Shown here: one piece after another, positions 11,930 through 22,774 of the stretch | Position numbering within the stretch: position 1 is the stretch's first letter | Layout of the letters: every line of letters starts with the position of its first letter | From: Chelydra serpentina | Taxonomy: Eukaryota > Chordata > Testudines > Chelydridae | Direction: 5' to 3' | DNA length: 64,000 nt | Assembly: GCA_037349315.1 (NCBI GenBank) | Contig: JBAIAC010000006.1 | Coordinates: 20,123,501-20,187,500, forward strand | Notes under the pieces: generated by a model | Told to the model about the DNA's origin: nothing | What the model saw: only the letters and a program-made list of their open reading frames with translations | Databases searched by the model: none | Position numbers and translations under genes: made by a program

Positions 11930-12870
11930 AATTACTTTAAAATTGGTGCAAAACTGGTTGAAAGACATACTCAAAAAGCAGTTCTTAATGGTTTGCTGTC
12001 ATACTGGGAGAACATATCTAGTGGGGTTCCTCAGCGTGTGGTACTATTCAATATTTTCATTAATGACTTGGATAATGGAGAAGAGAGCATGCTTATAAAA
12101 TCTGTGGATAACACCAAGATGAGAGGGGTTGCAAGCACTTGGGAGGACATGATTAAAATTCAAAAGGATTTGGACAAATTGGATAATTGGTCTGAAATCC
12201 ACAAAATCAAATGCACAGCTACAAACTGGGAAATAACTGGCTAAGCGGTAATATTGCTGAAAAGGACCTGGGGATCATAGTAGACCACAAATAGAATATG
12301 AGTCAATAAGGTAGTGCCGTATTTGTGTCATTTCTAAGACACTGAGTGTTTTGTCCCACTCTACTTGGAACTGGTGAGATCTCAGCTGGAGTACTGTGTC
12401 TAGTTCTGGGTGCCACACTTTAAGAAAGATGTGGACAAACTGGAAAGAATCAAGATGAGAGCAACACATTTGATAAAAAGGTTAGAAAACCTGATTTCTG
12501 AGAAAAGATTTAAAAAATTGGGTATGGTTAGTCTTGAGAAAAGAATACTGATAACAGCCTTCAACTTTGAGAAGGGCTGTCCTAAAGAGAATGGTGATCA
12601 ATTGTTCTTCATGTCCACTGAAGCTAGAACAAGACGTAATGGCCTTAATCTTCAGCAAGGGAGATGTACGTAAAATATTAGGGAAAACTTTATTACAAGT
12701 TAAACTCTGGGTGGTTGTGGAATCCCTGCCATTGGAAGTTTATAAGAACAGGTTGGACAAACACCTGTCAGGGATGGTCTAGGTGTACTTGGTCCTGCAT
12801 CACCACAGGGTGTTGTACTAGATGACCTGTTGAGGTCCCTTCCAGCTCAACATTTCTATTATTCTAATAT
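11930..12870 (+). mobile_element. CR1-type LINE, 5'-truncated, inactive
   Basis: The frame 11993-12244 covers the palm of the reverse transcriptase: SGVPQ near residue 10, then FINDLDNG. The catalytic FADD box is changed to SVDN near residues 35-40 (IKSVDNTKM), so one of the two catalytic aspartates is lost. Frames at 12410-12673 and 12567-12782 carry the C-terminal tail (degraded VQRRA, SEKRFKKLG, RLDKHLSGM). The 3' end (GTTGTACTAGATGACCTG...TTCTATTATTCTAA, to about 12870) is the CR1 3' UTR and octamer-like tail. Several frameshifts. The 5' end joins unique DNA near 11930. Confidence 0.9.
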
Positions 12871-12894
12871 GGGCCCCTTTACCATAGTATCTGA

Positions 12895-13435
12895 GCACCT
12901 CAAACATTTACCATTAATTATCCTCAGAACACCAACATCCCTGTGAGGTAGGAAAGTGCTGTTATTTCAGATGAGGAACTGAGATAGAGAAAAACTAGGG
13001 GCTTGTCTACATGGGGACAGCCAAGAAAATTAATCCAAATTAACGAAAGGGATGAATTTGAAGTGGATTAAACTGCATTAAACCCTGTGTGAACATCCTC
13101 ATTCAGAATTAAAGTGGCCTTAATTTGGTTTAATTGAATTCATTTCCAAAGTAAACCAATTCATTTCCAAAGTGAATTAAACTATATCAAATTAAGGCCA
13201 CTTTAATTCTGAATAACAGGGCAAAACAGGAATTTAATGAAATGTAACTAATCCACTCCAAATTCACACTTTAGTTAATTCAGATTAATTTTCCGGGATG
13301 TCCCCATGTAGACAAGCTCTAACTGACTTACCCAAGGCAACAAAAGAAATCTGCAGCGGAGCAGGGAATTGAATCAGGGTCTTCCATGTTCCAGGCTAAC
13401 ATCCTGACTACAGTACCATCCTTCCGTTCCAGCAG
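12895..13435 (-). mobile_element. MIR-like SINE split by a palindromic transposon
   Basis: The left part (12915-12995: CCTGTGAGGTAGGAAAGTGC, TTTCAGATGAGGAACTGAG) and right part (13322-13430: ACTGACTTACCCAAGGC, GGAATTGAATCAGGGTC) are consecutive blocks of one antisense MIR-type SINE. They are separated by the element at 12998-13319. Confidence 0.8.
12998..13319. mobile_element. Palindromic miniature DNA transposon inside a SINE
   Basis: Ends GGGGCTTGTCTACATGGGGACA and TGTCCCCATGTAGACAAGCTC are almost perfect inverted repeats. Inner arms (CAGAATTAAAGTGGCC... against its reverse complement) extend the palindrome, so the 322-bp element could fold into one long hairpin. It is flanked by TA (12996-12997, 13320-13321), or TAG/TAA if a 3-bp site is assumed. 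No transposase, so non-autonomous. The clean split of the SINE shows it inserted later. Confidence 0.8.
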
Positions 13436-16400
13436 CTAACTTCTACCAGTGCTTTTGAAAATCTTTCCCTTTAGAAACAAGCTTAGGATCAGTTCTGCAA
13501 AGCACAAGCTGTTTAAAAAAATAGAAAAAAATTATTCTTTGAGGAAAGGAAAAAAGTTAGCACAAGAAAAACAAATTATTTCATAGCACAAAATTCCACT
13601 TTGATGTGCGTTTTGGTGATTATGAGATAAAACCCTGAGAACAGCACTGGAACAACACTATATACACTTGATTCATCTCTCCCTTTAATGGATCTTTTGG
13701 AACTTGCCTAAATTGCCATGAGAAGTTGGTTTTTATCATGCTCTACTGTAAATATTTTAGTACTAAAATTGGCTTTTAATAAAATTAGCAAGAGGTTCAA
13801 AATGTCTAATGGACTCCATGGCAGTAACATTAAAAAGTATGTCATTTTGCCTCTTTAATGTGCCACCAAAACATTCTTGCAATGAGTTAGAACGTTGATT
13901 GTTATTTTTTAGCTCAGGACTTGGCAGGTGTGTAACACGACTCCTGATAGCAGGGCAGCAGATTAGATTCTCCCATGTAACCATTTCTAAGGGACTTGGC
14001 ACAAAAACTGTTATTGCATGTCTGCAGGTGTTTAGTAATTGGATTAATGCAGAGCAGAAGGAATGTCTGCCGCCCTAGCACTGAGAAATGCTGAGGAAAG
14101 ACACATTCATTTCTGAGAGGAACCTGGAATGTATGATGACAGGCCTGTTCACACACATAAAGCCAGATCTAAGCCTGTGAGTTTAAAATTAACTGCTGTG
14201 AGCAATCACCTTCCAGAGAAAAGTTTATCCAAACCTAAATATAATAACAATGACTCTGTAAGTAAAAGGGTAGGGAGCTTTGGACTATGTTTTGATCCCA
14301 TTCCAAAAGCAACTTACATAACCTTAGCTAAAGTCTTTATATCAGGCATATCATGGATCCCTGAAATCCTACGTGTCTAATAAAAATGTCCTTGATAAAC
14401 ATAATAGACTCTTAAAAATACTGCAAAGGTATATAGAATATATTATAATCTTGGATCAAGTGCTTTCAAGGTAAATTGATGTTCTTTTAAATACCTTGAT
14501 CATGAATTAGATAGGCTTTTGTTATGGCAGAGAGCCAAAGACATAAATATGGTCTCTCTGATGAAAACTTTAAACTAAGAGGTCCGTTCAAACTAGTAAA
14601 CAGAGGGACAGCTTTTTAAAAGCGGCAGTCTATATTAGTGCTCTGGCCACCACTTACACACACAATTTTAATTCTCTCTCTCTGCATACACAAATGATAC
14701 ATTGCACTTGCTCAAAATTCATTTGAATGTGTGCATAGATGGGATCTTTAATGCATACAAATAGAGGCCACCTTTTGAATAAGTTGCCCTTCTGATTAAC
14801 CTGGACAGCAGTGGAAGTCAAGCACAGATGAAATGCAATGTGTTACTTCCATACTGGGAATCCAAGACCCTTCAGAGATGAGTAACTCCAGCTGGAACTC
14901 CATGGAGCACAGAAGTGGGATGGGATCATGAAGTACTTGCTGTAAGTGGGATATTCCCTACAGAAATACCACTAGCAAAACCAGTGGGAGTTAATGCTGC
15001 TAGGGCAGCATTAACCACCCCTCCCATATTGTCCCCTACTGACGGAGGGGAAGTAAAGGGCAGGTGTGGCCTCCTGGCTTCTTAGGCAGCTATATAGTCA
15101 GGGAGGAGAACAGCCCTTCAGTGTTGGAATTGTATTTCCCATAGATTACAAGGAACACCAGGGTTTCTGTGCTCCTTCAGCTGCTAGCACCTCTTCCAAA
15201 TGGCGGAAATCTATGAGGTGAACCTGCAATTCTCATGGAGTTCTCTTCCCATCGAATGGATTTGTACCATGGTGGCAAGGAGTATGGGGGACAATATGGC
15301 CCCAAACCATCTTTATGTTGCTGAGGATGAAGTGCAAATAGTTGCAAATAATGTTGAATGAACCTCAACGTTTAGATAATTGGTTTGGATAAGAACCCCA
15401 AAATTAATTATTTGAATTTCCTTGATCTGCAAAATGAGGCTGGAAATCTTGTAAGAATCAGCCCTCTTGTGAGGCTTCCCATACTGTCTGCTTCCCATGG
15501 GGTTGGAATTAATACAGGGATAACTTCTCTTATGGTATTATAATTCTTTCAGATCTGGTACATGCCAGAATACTGGATTTGAAGAGTTAATGATTAAAAC
15601 AAAAGGCTAACCAAACCCCCCCCCCAGAAAGCTTCAGTTTCAATTTGGAGTAAAATCTGTAGTTGGTTATTACATCTAGACTAGTTTCCAAGCAATTAAC
15701 ATTGAGAGGAAGTATACTCCTATATCCCCAGGATTTAGAGACGAGAATATACTTTGAAGACTAAAACGTACACCGTATATTTTCACTACTTTGTTCAGTT
15801 TAATTTTATCTATGGAAGAAATATATTTATGTACTTCATGGAATTTGGTCGAATTTAATCAGTTCAGCCACTTGCTTTTTGTTATAAAAATGCTTAATAG
15901 CTTTATCAAAGTCTTAATAACTTAATCATATCAAGTGACTGTCTTTTCACAGGGGTCAGCCTGTGTGTCAACTTCTGCCTAAGTGTAACTCTTTAAGAGA
16001 ATACAGCTTCAAAGAGAACTGCATGCTAACTTTCAAGAGCAGAACTGTGTCCTCTGATCCAGAATCCAGAAACGTTAGCAGAAGTAGATAAAGTTCACAA
16101 ACAGTTTCCATGATAACCACATATTTCACTTGCTCGTAGCTTTCTGAAACAAACTCCTTTTGGAGTGAACATTTTGTTGCTGGTTTTCTGTCTGAAGCTT
16201 ATTTTATTTTTGAGGTTTGAGCAAAGCCCACTGCGTCACCAGCAGTTCCCCAGGACATTCTGTCTGCAGAGCACATACACAAGCAGTTTGTCTTTGGTGG
16301 CAGCATAGGGAGGACAATGAGAAGCAGCTCTGTCATGTTCTTCTTTGGAGGTCTAGCATGTATGGTCTCCACACAGCCCTGATATGTGGGTTTCAGTCTG

Positions 16401-16681
16401 CTAGCGGCTATGGAAAGGGTTTGGGGATGTGTCCTTCAGTTGGAGTATATTGTGCTGTGGGTGGCATTAACAGCAGAGCAGAAGGATCCCAACGACTGGG
16501 TTTGGAGCTGCTTCCTGGCAGAGGACTGACTGTTATCCTCTGTCTTGCACATGTGTGAAGGTTCAGCCACAACCTGTACCTTTTATATCATTACATCTAC
16601 AAACAGGATGTGCACCAGTTGCATTCCTTGACATTTTTGTAATTTTAAAGCATGCAACCTTAACTTTTGCACTTTTTTGCC
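13436..16681. other. Long stretch without identifiable features
   Basis: About 3.2 kb of AT-rich sequence. Frames up to 113 codons (16217-16558) occur but look like chance: no recognisable domain and poor codon structure. A C-run lies at 15616-15625. Confidence 0.5.
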
Positions 16682-16696
16682 TATATATATATATAT
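16682..16696. repeat. (TA)n microsatellite
   Basis: Seven TA dinucleotides in a row. Confidence 0.9.
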
Positions 16697-16762
16697 TGTC
16701 AAAGGGAGTTTTGAGTCCAAGGCCAGCAGTACCTCCTTGTGGTGATACTCCAGACTGTGCCA

Positions 16763-16958
16763 CCCAATGGCGAGAGTCAATGGCCGCCTTACCTATCAGT
16801 GGGATTAGGCAGCTGTGTCGCCCAGTGGTGAGAGTCAGTGGCTGCTTTGCCTAGTGATGGGATTCAGATGCTATGTCACCCAATAGCAAGGGTCAGTGTC
16901 TGCTTCACCTAGCTGTGGGGTTCAGCAGCTGTGTTGCACAGGGCAAGAGTGAGTGGCC
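16763..16958. repeat. 58-bp minisatellite, 3.4 units
   Basis: Three full 58-bp units begin at 16763, 16821 and 16879, each starting CCCA(A/G)T and containing GAGTCA-TGGC. A partial fourth runs from 16937. Units have diverged by several bases. Frames over it (16555-16854) are incidental. Confidence 0.9.
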
Positions 16959-17391
16959 AGGAGGAGGAGAAGCTGGGCCCGTCCTCCTCCAACCCAGGAC
17001 CCAGAGAAACAATAACTCAAATTGCACAGCCTAGGAGATGGGCCCCCTATACCTGCTCCCTGGGCCACTTCCTACCTCAGCTTCAGATTCTCTGCTGGTG
17101 CCACTGGTCTGCCTTGGGGCCCCCTTGGAGTTCTTTAGAGTCATCCTCCAGAGGGTCTCCCTCAGTCTGTGGTGGCTTGACCATGGAGCCTGGTCCTGGC
17201 CTTTGGGAGCCTCAGCAGCTCCTCTGCAGGAGGCTGTCATACCCACTTGGCTCTCTTGCGCAGTCAGCCCAGACTGAGCGGAGTTGAACCTTCTCTCTGC
17301 TGGGAGCATGCCCAGAAGAGGTGAGGGGGTGTGGCTTCCTGTGTCTATAGCAACTCCTTAACCATTGCCTGACTAGTGTGGGGGTGGTACA
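16959..17391. other. GC-richer unassigned stretch
   Basis: Overlapping frames on both strands (16931-17287, 17031-17309, 17038-17277) without recognisable domains. The sequence may belong, with the minisatellite, to an old LTR, but no LTR ends are visible. Confidence 0.4.
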
Positions 17392-17399
17392 TCTATCAC

Positions 17400-17506
17400 T
17401 AGGGTGATCAGACTGCAAGTGGGGGTGGGGGTAATAGGCACGTATATAAGACAAAGCCCCAAATATCAGGACTGTCCCTATAAAATCGGGACATCTGGTC
17501 ACCCTA
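17400..17506. mobile_element. hAT-like miniature element with 8-bp target duplication
   Basis: Ends TAGGGTGATCAGA and TCTGGTCACCCTA are inverted repeats with one mismatch. The flanking direct repeats TCTATCAC (17392-17399, 17507-17514) are identical. An 8-bp duplication is the hAT superfamily signature. At 107 bp it has no coding capacity. The next bases (17511-17548) run into GATA/TACA-like short repeats. Confidence 0.9.
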
Positions 17507-17514
17507 TCTATCAC

Positions 17515-18254
17515 ATATAGATAGATAGATACAGATATACATACATACCTACACACAAGATCATATAACACCCCAAAAATGACATTAAAATTATTTAGGT
17601 TGCCAAAGTCAAGCAATTGAAAGTTAGGAAGTACCAGAATTACAGTTGCCCACACCTTCTCAACTCAGCCCATCCTGTGCATTGAAGGAGGCAGAGTCTT
17701 GTGGGGGAAAAAAAGCATGTGATCATGTAACAAAACTATCATAATGCATACACCCCAAAGGGCTGACTTAAGGTTATGTGAGCAAGCATGCATCTATTAC
17801 TTCCTAACTTCCGAGTGCCTGACTTTACAACCCAAATAATGGTCTTGAAAGAGTTATGTTTAATATGCTGGGCTTAATTCTTTTTAAAGGAAACAGATAC
17901 AAACAAATGCTGTTATGTACAGTGTAATAACCTATCCATCGTTCATCATTAGAAGGTTTGGAACACTGAATATTTACAGCACAGTACTTCCGCCACAGTA
18001 CTGATTATATTAGTTGACAGCAGGAGAAGGCTGCTATCCAAGAGGGCTGCTGGTGTCATGTGCTGGGTCCCAGGGCTGGTCAAGGGGACCAGCTCTATAT
18101 CCAAAAATAAAGTAAAATAAAATAAAAAATAAAGGTGACAAAAACTTTCAGGGTTTATTTTCCAAAATTTGATTTGTCGAGAAAAACTTTCAAAATGTCA
18201 AAAAATAGAAATTTGAAAAATTTCAAACAGTTCTGAAATGTAGCGTTCGAGGAT
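17515..18254. other. No gene; low-complexity patches
   Basis: ATAGATAGATAGATA-type run at 17515-17535, an A-rich (AATAAA)n-like stretch at 18104-18135, and a mirrored AAATTTC/GAAATTT stretch at 18170-18240 that may be an old AT-rich miniature element. The rest is unassigned. Confidence 0.5.
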
Positions 18255-18360
18255 TAGATTCTGACTTCCTTAACTCGTAGCCAGAAGCATACTGCATCAG
18301 TAGTCCCACTGATTTCAATGGGTCTACAGATGGGGTAAGGGTATGTGACTCTGGCCCTAG
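18255..18360. repeat. Palindromic repeat, diverged
   Basis: AGATTCTGACTTCC...GTCCCACTGATTTCAATGGG...GTGACTCTGGCCCTA fits the dispersed palindrome class with the centre near 18305-18322. Confidence 0.5.
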
Positions 18361-19194
18361 CTATGCAACTTTCTGAGGGAAGGACAACAATTAATATCCC
18401 TGGAAATCAACGCTCACAATTTTTGATTTAAGAAAAGTTTACGTTCTTGATTGATTTTCTTTTCAGATGAAGGCCAATGTTAAAATATGATGCCCAAGAT
18501 CCCAGTAACAAAACAGCAGACATTTTTGATAGCTGTCCTATTCTCATAAACATGGGATTGTTTATTCACATTGGATTTGATAAACTTTTATGGGCAGTAT
18601 GAGTGCAAATGACGATCCTTTTTACAGCAATTTTATGTATGCTTGGAAGAAAAATATGAAGAACTCATTACAAGGGAAAAAGACAAATCGTCCTTTACTT
18701 GTATATGTTGTCTTTCAAAGGAATATGCCAGGGCTGGATTGCCTGTTGTGAGGGTATTTACTTGCTCTCCATATTTTTAGAGCATTAACTGTGCTTAGAA
18801 ATGTATCTCTGTACAGTTACTAAAAAGGATTGAAATTCCTACTGTGCATTTTTGCTTTAGTTTCCTTTCCTTTTGATTTTCTTTTAATTAAAAAATAAAG
18901 TGGCCTGTAGGCCAGAAGCAGATATGTTCAGACCTGTAACCTTACAGGTTCAGGAAGACTTCAAAGTCGAAACCGGTAGGATCTGATTATATTTCATCAT
19001 AGATGGTAAATTTATGCCTGTAAGCCATAACCTTTGGTTGCACTTCTCTGCTTTTAGCTATTGACTGGAAGTTACAGTTGTGTTATTCATTTATCACACA
19101 GTCATGCTGAATGCAATTCCACTTATTTCTGTTTTGTTTTATAGGCAACTTACATCTTCAACAGAGATGGTACGACACACAATTCTGTTTGGAT
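18361..19194. other. No identifiable feature
   Basis: AT-rich, non-coding; nothing recognised. Confidence 0.5.
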
Positions 19195-19205
19195 ATCTGT
19201 CTTTT

Positions 19206-19867
19206 TTATAACAGCCCGTAATGTATTTGAAGACTGATATGAGGTCCCCTCCTCGGTCTTCTCTTCTCAAGACTAAACATGCCCAGTTTATTTAATCTTT
19301 CCTCAGAGGTCAGATTTTCTAAACCTTTTATCATTTTTGTAGCTCTCCTTTGGACTCTCTCCAATTTGTCCACATCTTTCTTTACGTTTGGCATTGAGAA
19401 CTGGACGCAACACTCCAACTTAGACCTCACCAATGCTGAGCAGAAAGGGACCTTCTGTGTCTTAGAAATGACATTCCTGTTAATAGACCCAGAATGATAC
19501 CACCTTTTTTTGCAACCGTATAACACTGTTAACTCGTATTCAATTTGTGATCCGCTATAACCTGCAGATCCTTTTCAGCAGTATTATTGCCTACCCAGTT
19601 ATTCCCTATTCGGTAGTTGTGCATTTGATTTTTCCTTCCTAAGTGCAGTACTTTGCACTTGTCTTTATTAAACTTTATCTTGTAGATTTCAGACCAATTC
19701 TCCAATTTATCCAGGTCATTTTGAATTCTAATCCTGTCCTCCAATGTGCTTGCAATCCCTCCAAGCTTGGTGTCATCCACAAATTTTATAATCATACTCT
19801 CCACTCCAGTATCCAAGTTATTAATGATAGGTTTCAGTGTAGTAGCCGTGTTAGTCTGTGTCAGCAA
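19206..19867 (-). pseudogene. CR1 reverse transcriptase remnant (palm C and tail)
   Basis: Two adjacent frames. 19529-19867 reads NLDTGVESMIIKFVDDTKLGG: the CR1 FADD box survives as FVDD near residues 30-33, both catalytic aspartates kept. The segment to about residue 70 (DLDKLENWSEIYKIKFN, DKCKVLHLG) is the following conserved block. 19206-19526 continues with [34 protein letters not shown] and SLEKRRPR. Separated by one frameshift/stop near 19527. The first residues of the upstream frame run into the Penelope sequence and are not CR1. It lacks the 5' palm motifs and is not functional. Confidence 0.85.
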
Positions 19868-19922
19868 AACGAAAATAAGAAAGAAAAACTTGTAGCACCT
19901 TAGAGACTAACAAATTTATTTC

Positions 19923-19967
19923 AGCATAAGATTTCGCGGGTTAGAACCCACTTCATCGGATGCATGG
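19923..19967 (-). ncRNA. Hammerhead-ribozyme-like motif of the Penelope element
   Basis: On the minus strand: CCGATGA (core CUGANGA with one change), a 5-bp stem GTGGG/CCCGC around a 6-nt loop, GAAA, then UC-UUAU-GC, a two-pair stem III with one mismatch, and UG. Hammerhead motifs are known from Penelope-like elements. The core substitution and the G after U16.1 suggest this copy is inactive. Confidence 0.6.
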
Positions 19968-20233
19968 AATGAAACTAGACAGATATTTATACAGTCAGAG
20001 AAACATGATAAGATGGAGGTGCATAGATCAACCTTAAGAGGCTAATTAATTGAGAGGAACCATAACAGCAGGGGAAGAAAAAACCTTTGAAGTGATAAAC
20101 AAGATGGCCACACAGGTGTGAATTAGGATCGTTAACTTAAGGGAAATAGATTCAATTAACGTAATGGCTAAGCCATTCCAAGTCCCTATTTAATCCAGAG
20201 GTGATGCAATCTAGTTTGCATATCAATTCGAGT

Positions 20234-21041
20234 TCAACAGCTTCTCTTTGAAGCCTTTTCTTTGGAGTGAATCTGTCGCAACACTGCGACCCTCATGTCT
20301 GTCACTGAGTGGTTAGGGAGGTTGAAGTGTTCTCCTACTGGTTTGTGAATGTTATGATTCCTGATGTCAGATTTATGTCCATTTATTCTTTTGCGTAGAG
20401 ACTGTCTGGTTTGGCCAATGTACATGGCAGAGGGGCATTGCTGGCACATGATGGCATATATCACATTGGTAGATGTGCAGGTGAATGAGCCCGTGATGGC
20501 GTGGCGGATGTGATTAGGCCCTGTGATGGTATCACTTGAATCGATATGTGGACAGAGTTGGCATCGGGCTTTGTTGCAAGGATAGGTTCCTGGGTTAGTG
20601 TTTTTGTTGTATGGTGTGTGGTTGCTGATGAGTATTTGCTTCAGGTTGGGGGGCTGTCTGTAAGCGAGGATTGGTCTGTCCCCCAAGATCTGTGAGAGTG
20701 AGGGATCATCTTTTAGGATACGTTGTAGATCTTTGATGATACGCTGGAGAGGTTTTAGTTGGGGGCTAAAGGTGACGGCTAGTGGTGTTCTGTTATTTTC
20801 TTTTTTGGGCCTGTCTTGTAGTAGGTGACTCCTGGGTACTCTTTTGGCCCTGTCAATCTGTTTTTTTACTTCAGCAGGTGGGTATTGTAGTTGTAAGAAT
20901 GCTTGATAGAGATCTTGTAGGTGTTTGTCTCTGTCTGAGGGATTGGAGCAAATGCGGTTGTATCTTAGAGCTTGGCTGTAAACAATGGATCGTGTGGTGT
21001 GTCCAGGATGGAAGCTGGAAGCATGTAGGTAAGTATAGCGG
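20234..21041 (-). pseudogene. Penelope-like polyprotein C-terminus: RT thumb/linker and GIY-YIG endonuclease
   Basis: The reading frame is open from the LTR junction at 21041 down to the stop at 20234, about 268 codons. It has no ATG start because it is the continuation of the RT frame cut by the LTR. The last 150 residues (20234-20686) carry the endonuclease: cysteines of a Zn-binding linker (YPCNKARCQLCP at residues 36-46; CQQC at 81-84), the degenerate first motif VIYAI at 75-79, YIG at 89-91, R100, H104 and the conserved E119 in GEHF. After residue 138 it leaves the family sequence by a frameshift and stops early. GIY-YIG enzymes nick target DNA for insertion. Confidence 0.9.
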
Positions 21042-21602
21042 TGTCACGGAGTGTGGGGGAGTCCGGCCCTGCACCCCTCTTCCCCGGATTCACTGGGAGT
21101 CTCAGCCAGCCAGTAGAACAGAAGGTTTATTAGAGATGCCAGGAACACAGTCCAACCAGAGCTTGTCAGTACATCCAGGACCCCTCAGTCGGGTCCTTCC
21201 GGGGGGCAGGGAGCTTAGACCCCAGCCTGGGGGCTCCCTGCATTTCACTCCACAGCTCCAAACGGGGCAGGGAGGCCAGACCCTGTCTGCCTCTCTCCCC
21301 TCTTCTCCGGCCAGCTCCAAACTGAAACTCACCAGCCCCTCCTCCCCCTTTGTCTGCCTCCCGGGCCAGGAGGTCACCTGATCCCTTTGTTCGAATACCT
21401 TCAGCTCTCACCTTTGCAGGGGAGGGCCCGGGGCCATCGGTTGCTAAGATACAGAGTGTCAGCCATTCTCTGTGTCCAGGCCCCTCTGTAACACTCATGC
21501 ATCCTTGTTCCACCACCTAGAAACTCAAACACTGCATAGGGGAAACCGAGGCACCCACACAGTACTCAGGGAAAACATTAACAACAGTCCTAGTTCGTCA
21601 CA
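21042..21602 (-). mobile_element. Solo LTR with perfect 5-bp target duplication
   Basis: On the minus strand it begins TGTGACGAACTAGG and ends ACACTCCGTGACA, with TG...CA ends. Flanks are AGCGG on both sides (21037-21041, 21603-21607). A poly(A) signal AATAAA on the minus strand is at 21126-21131, about 85 bp before the 3' end, as expected for R-U5. The 561-bp GC-rich body contrasts with AT-rich surroundings and creates chance frames (20782-21381 +, 21102-21516 -). Solo LTR of an endogenous retrovirus; a 5-bp duplication fits ERVL-like or some other groups. It interrupts the Penelope polyprotein frame. Confidence 0.9.
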
Positions 21603-22080
21603 AGCGGTCAGTAGGTTTCCGGTATAGGGTGGTGTTTATGTGACCATCGCTTATTAGCATAGTAGTGTCTAGGAAATGGACCGCTTGTGTGGACTGGTCT
21701 AGGCTGAGGTTGATGGTGGGATGGAAATTGTTGAAATCATGGTGGAATTCCTCAAGGGCTTCTTTTCCATGGGTCCAAATGATGAAGATATCATCAATGT
21801 AGCACAAGTAGAGTAGGGGTGTTAGGCGACGAGAGCTGAGGAAGCGTTGTTCTAAGTCAGCCATAAAAATGTTGGCATACTGTGGGGCCATGCGGGTACC
21901 CATAGCAGTGTCACTGACTTGAAGGTATATATTGTCCCCAAATGTGAAATAGTTGTGGGTGAGGACAAAATCACAAAGTTCGGCCACCAGGTTAGCCGTG
22001 GTAGTATCGGGGATACTGTTCCTGACAGCTTGTAGTCCATCGTTGTGTGGAATGTTAGTGTAGAGGGCTTCTACATCCAT
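21603..22080 (-). pseudogene. Penelope-like reverse transcriptase fragment
   Basis: About 160 codons, open through to the LTR junction. Motif A DVEALYTNIP begins at residue 2 with the catalytic Asp. Motif B is GTRMAPQYANIFM at 61-73 and motif C is YIDD at residues 94-97, both Asp kept. Later RT blocks include VHFLDTT at 134-140 and TLYRKPTDR at 151-159. These are typical of Penelope-like RTs and unlike CR1 (FADD). The N-terminal fingers are missing: the element stops at 22081 against CR1 sequence. Catalytic residues present here are intact, so the copy is relatively young; the 5' truncation and LTR make it inactive. Confidence 0.92.
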
Positions 22081-22201
22081 AGAATTGTTGAAAAGAATCG
22101 CACCCAGGACAGACCCCTGCAGAACTCCACTAGATATTTCCTCCCAGTTTGACAGTGAGTCATTGATAACTATTCTTTGAGTATGGCCTTTCTACTAGTT
22201 A

Positions 22202-22612
22202 TGCACAGTTGTATTCATTTACATGGAGATAGTGGGGATGGCAGGCATGATGCTGAAGCTTGCCCAGTAGTCTCACTCTGTTCTTTTCTATTTTTCTCCC
22301 CAAAGTCTCTTTCTTTAATTTGTACACCAATGAGGCCTAATATTCAACACACCAATTTTGGTTTATTAATTTCTGGACCACCATTTTCCTGTTTACCAAG
22401 CATGATCTCAACACAGTTCTTGAGTTATATCAACAGGCTTTTTTGTTTAGACTAATTCAGTTTTTTTCCCCTTTCATGCCTTTTCCCATTAACGTTTGTT
22501 ATAATAGGTTATTGTGGCATCTTATAAATGTTCACATAGTTCTTACAGTTGAGCTCACAATTAGGGTAAATCTGTAGGCCCAATTATCACAATGCAATAA
22601 TAAATTCTTCTA
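22202..22612. other. Unidentified ~410-bp insertion inside CR1
   Basis: CR1 homology stops after CCTTTCTACTAGTTATGCAC and resumes at TTCCCCTATGAGAGTGTCATG. The intervening AT-rich sequence matches nothing I recognise and lacks visible inverted ends. A frame at 22177-22455 (+) is probably chance. Confidence 0.5.
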
Positions 22613-22774
22613 GACCACATTCCCCTATGAGAGTGTCATGTGTCAAAAGCCTTACTAAAAATCAAGATATATCATGTCTACAGCTTCCCCCTGCACACTA
22701 GGCCAGTAACTCTTTCAAAGAAGGAAATTAGGTTGGTTAAGCATGATTGGTTCTTGACAAATCCATGTTGGCTA

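Larger units (their letters stand above)
19833..22081 (-). mobile_element. Penelope-like retroelement, 5'-truncated, split by an LTR
   Basis: Minus strand. From its 5' end: a reverse transcriptase fragment beginning in motif A (21603-22080), an LTR insertion (21042-21602), the rest of the polyprotein with a GIY-YIG endonuclease (20234-21041), and a ~400-bp 3' region with a hammerhead-like motif (19923-19967). The order RT then GIY-YIG is diagnostic of endonuclease-bearing Penelope-like elements, a class separate from LINEs and LTR elements. Length without the LTR is about 1.7 kb; full elements are longer, so the N-terminal RT is missing. It inserted in the CR1 of 19195-23232; no clear target duplication. 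Confidence 0.9.

Noticed and set aside
17212..17655. 147-codon minus-strand frame
   Set aside because: Runs through a hAT-like miniature element and GATA-like simple repeats; chance.
20782..21516. Long frames on both strands (199, 116, 91 codons)
   Set aside because: They lie mostly in a GC-rich solo LTR and the antisense of the Penelope coding sequence; no domain, no start context.
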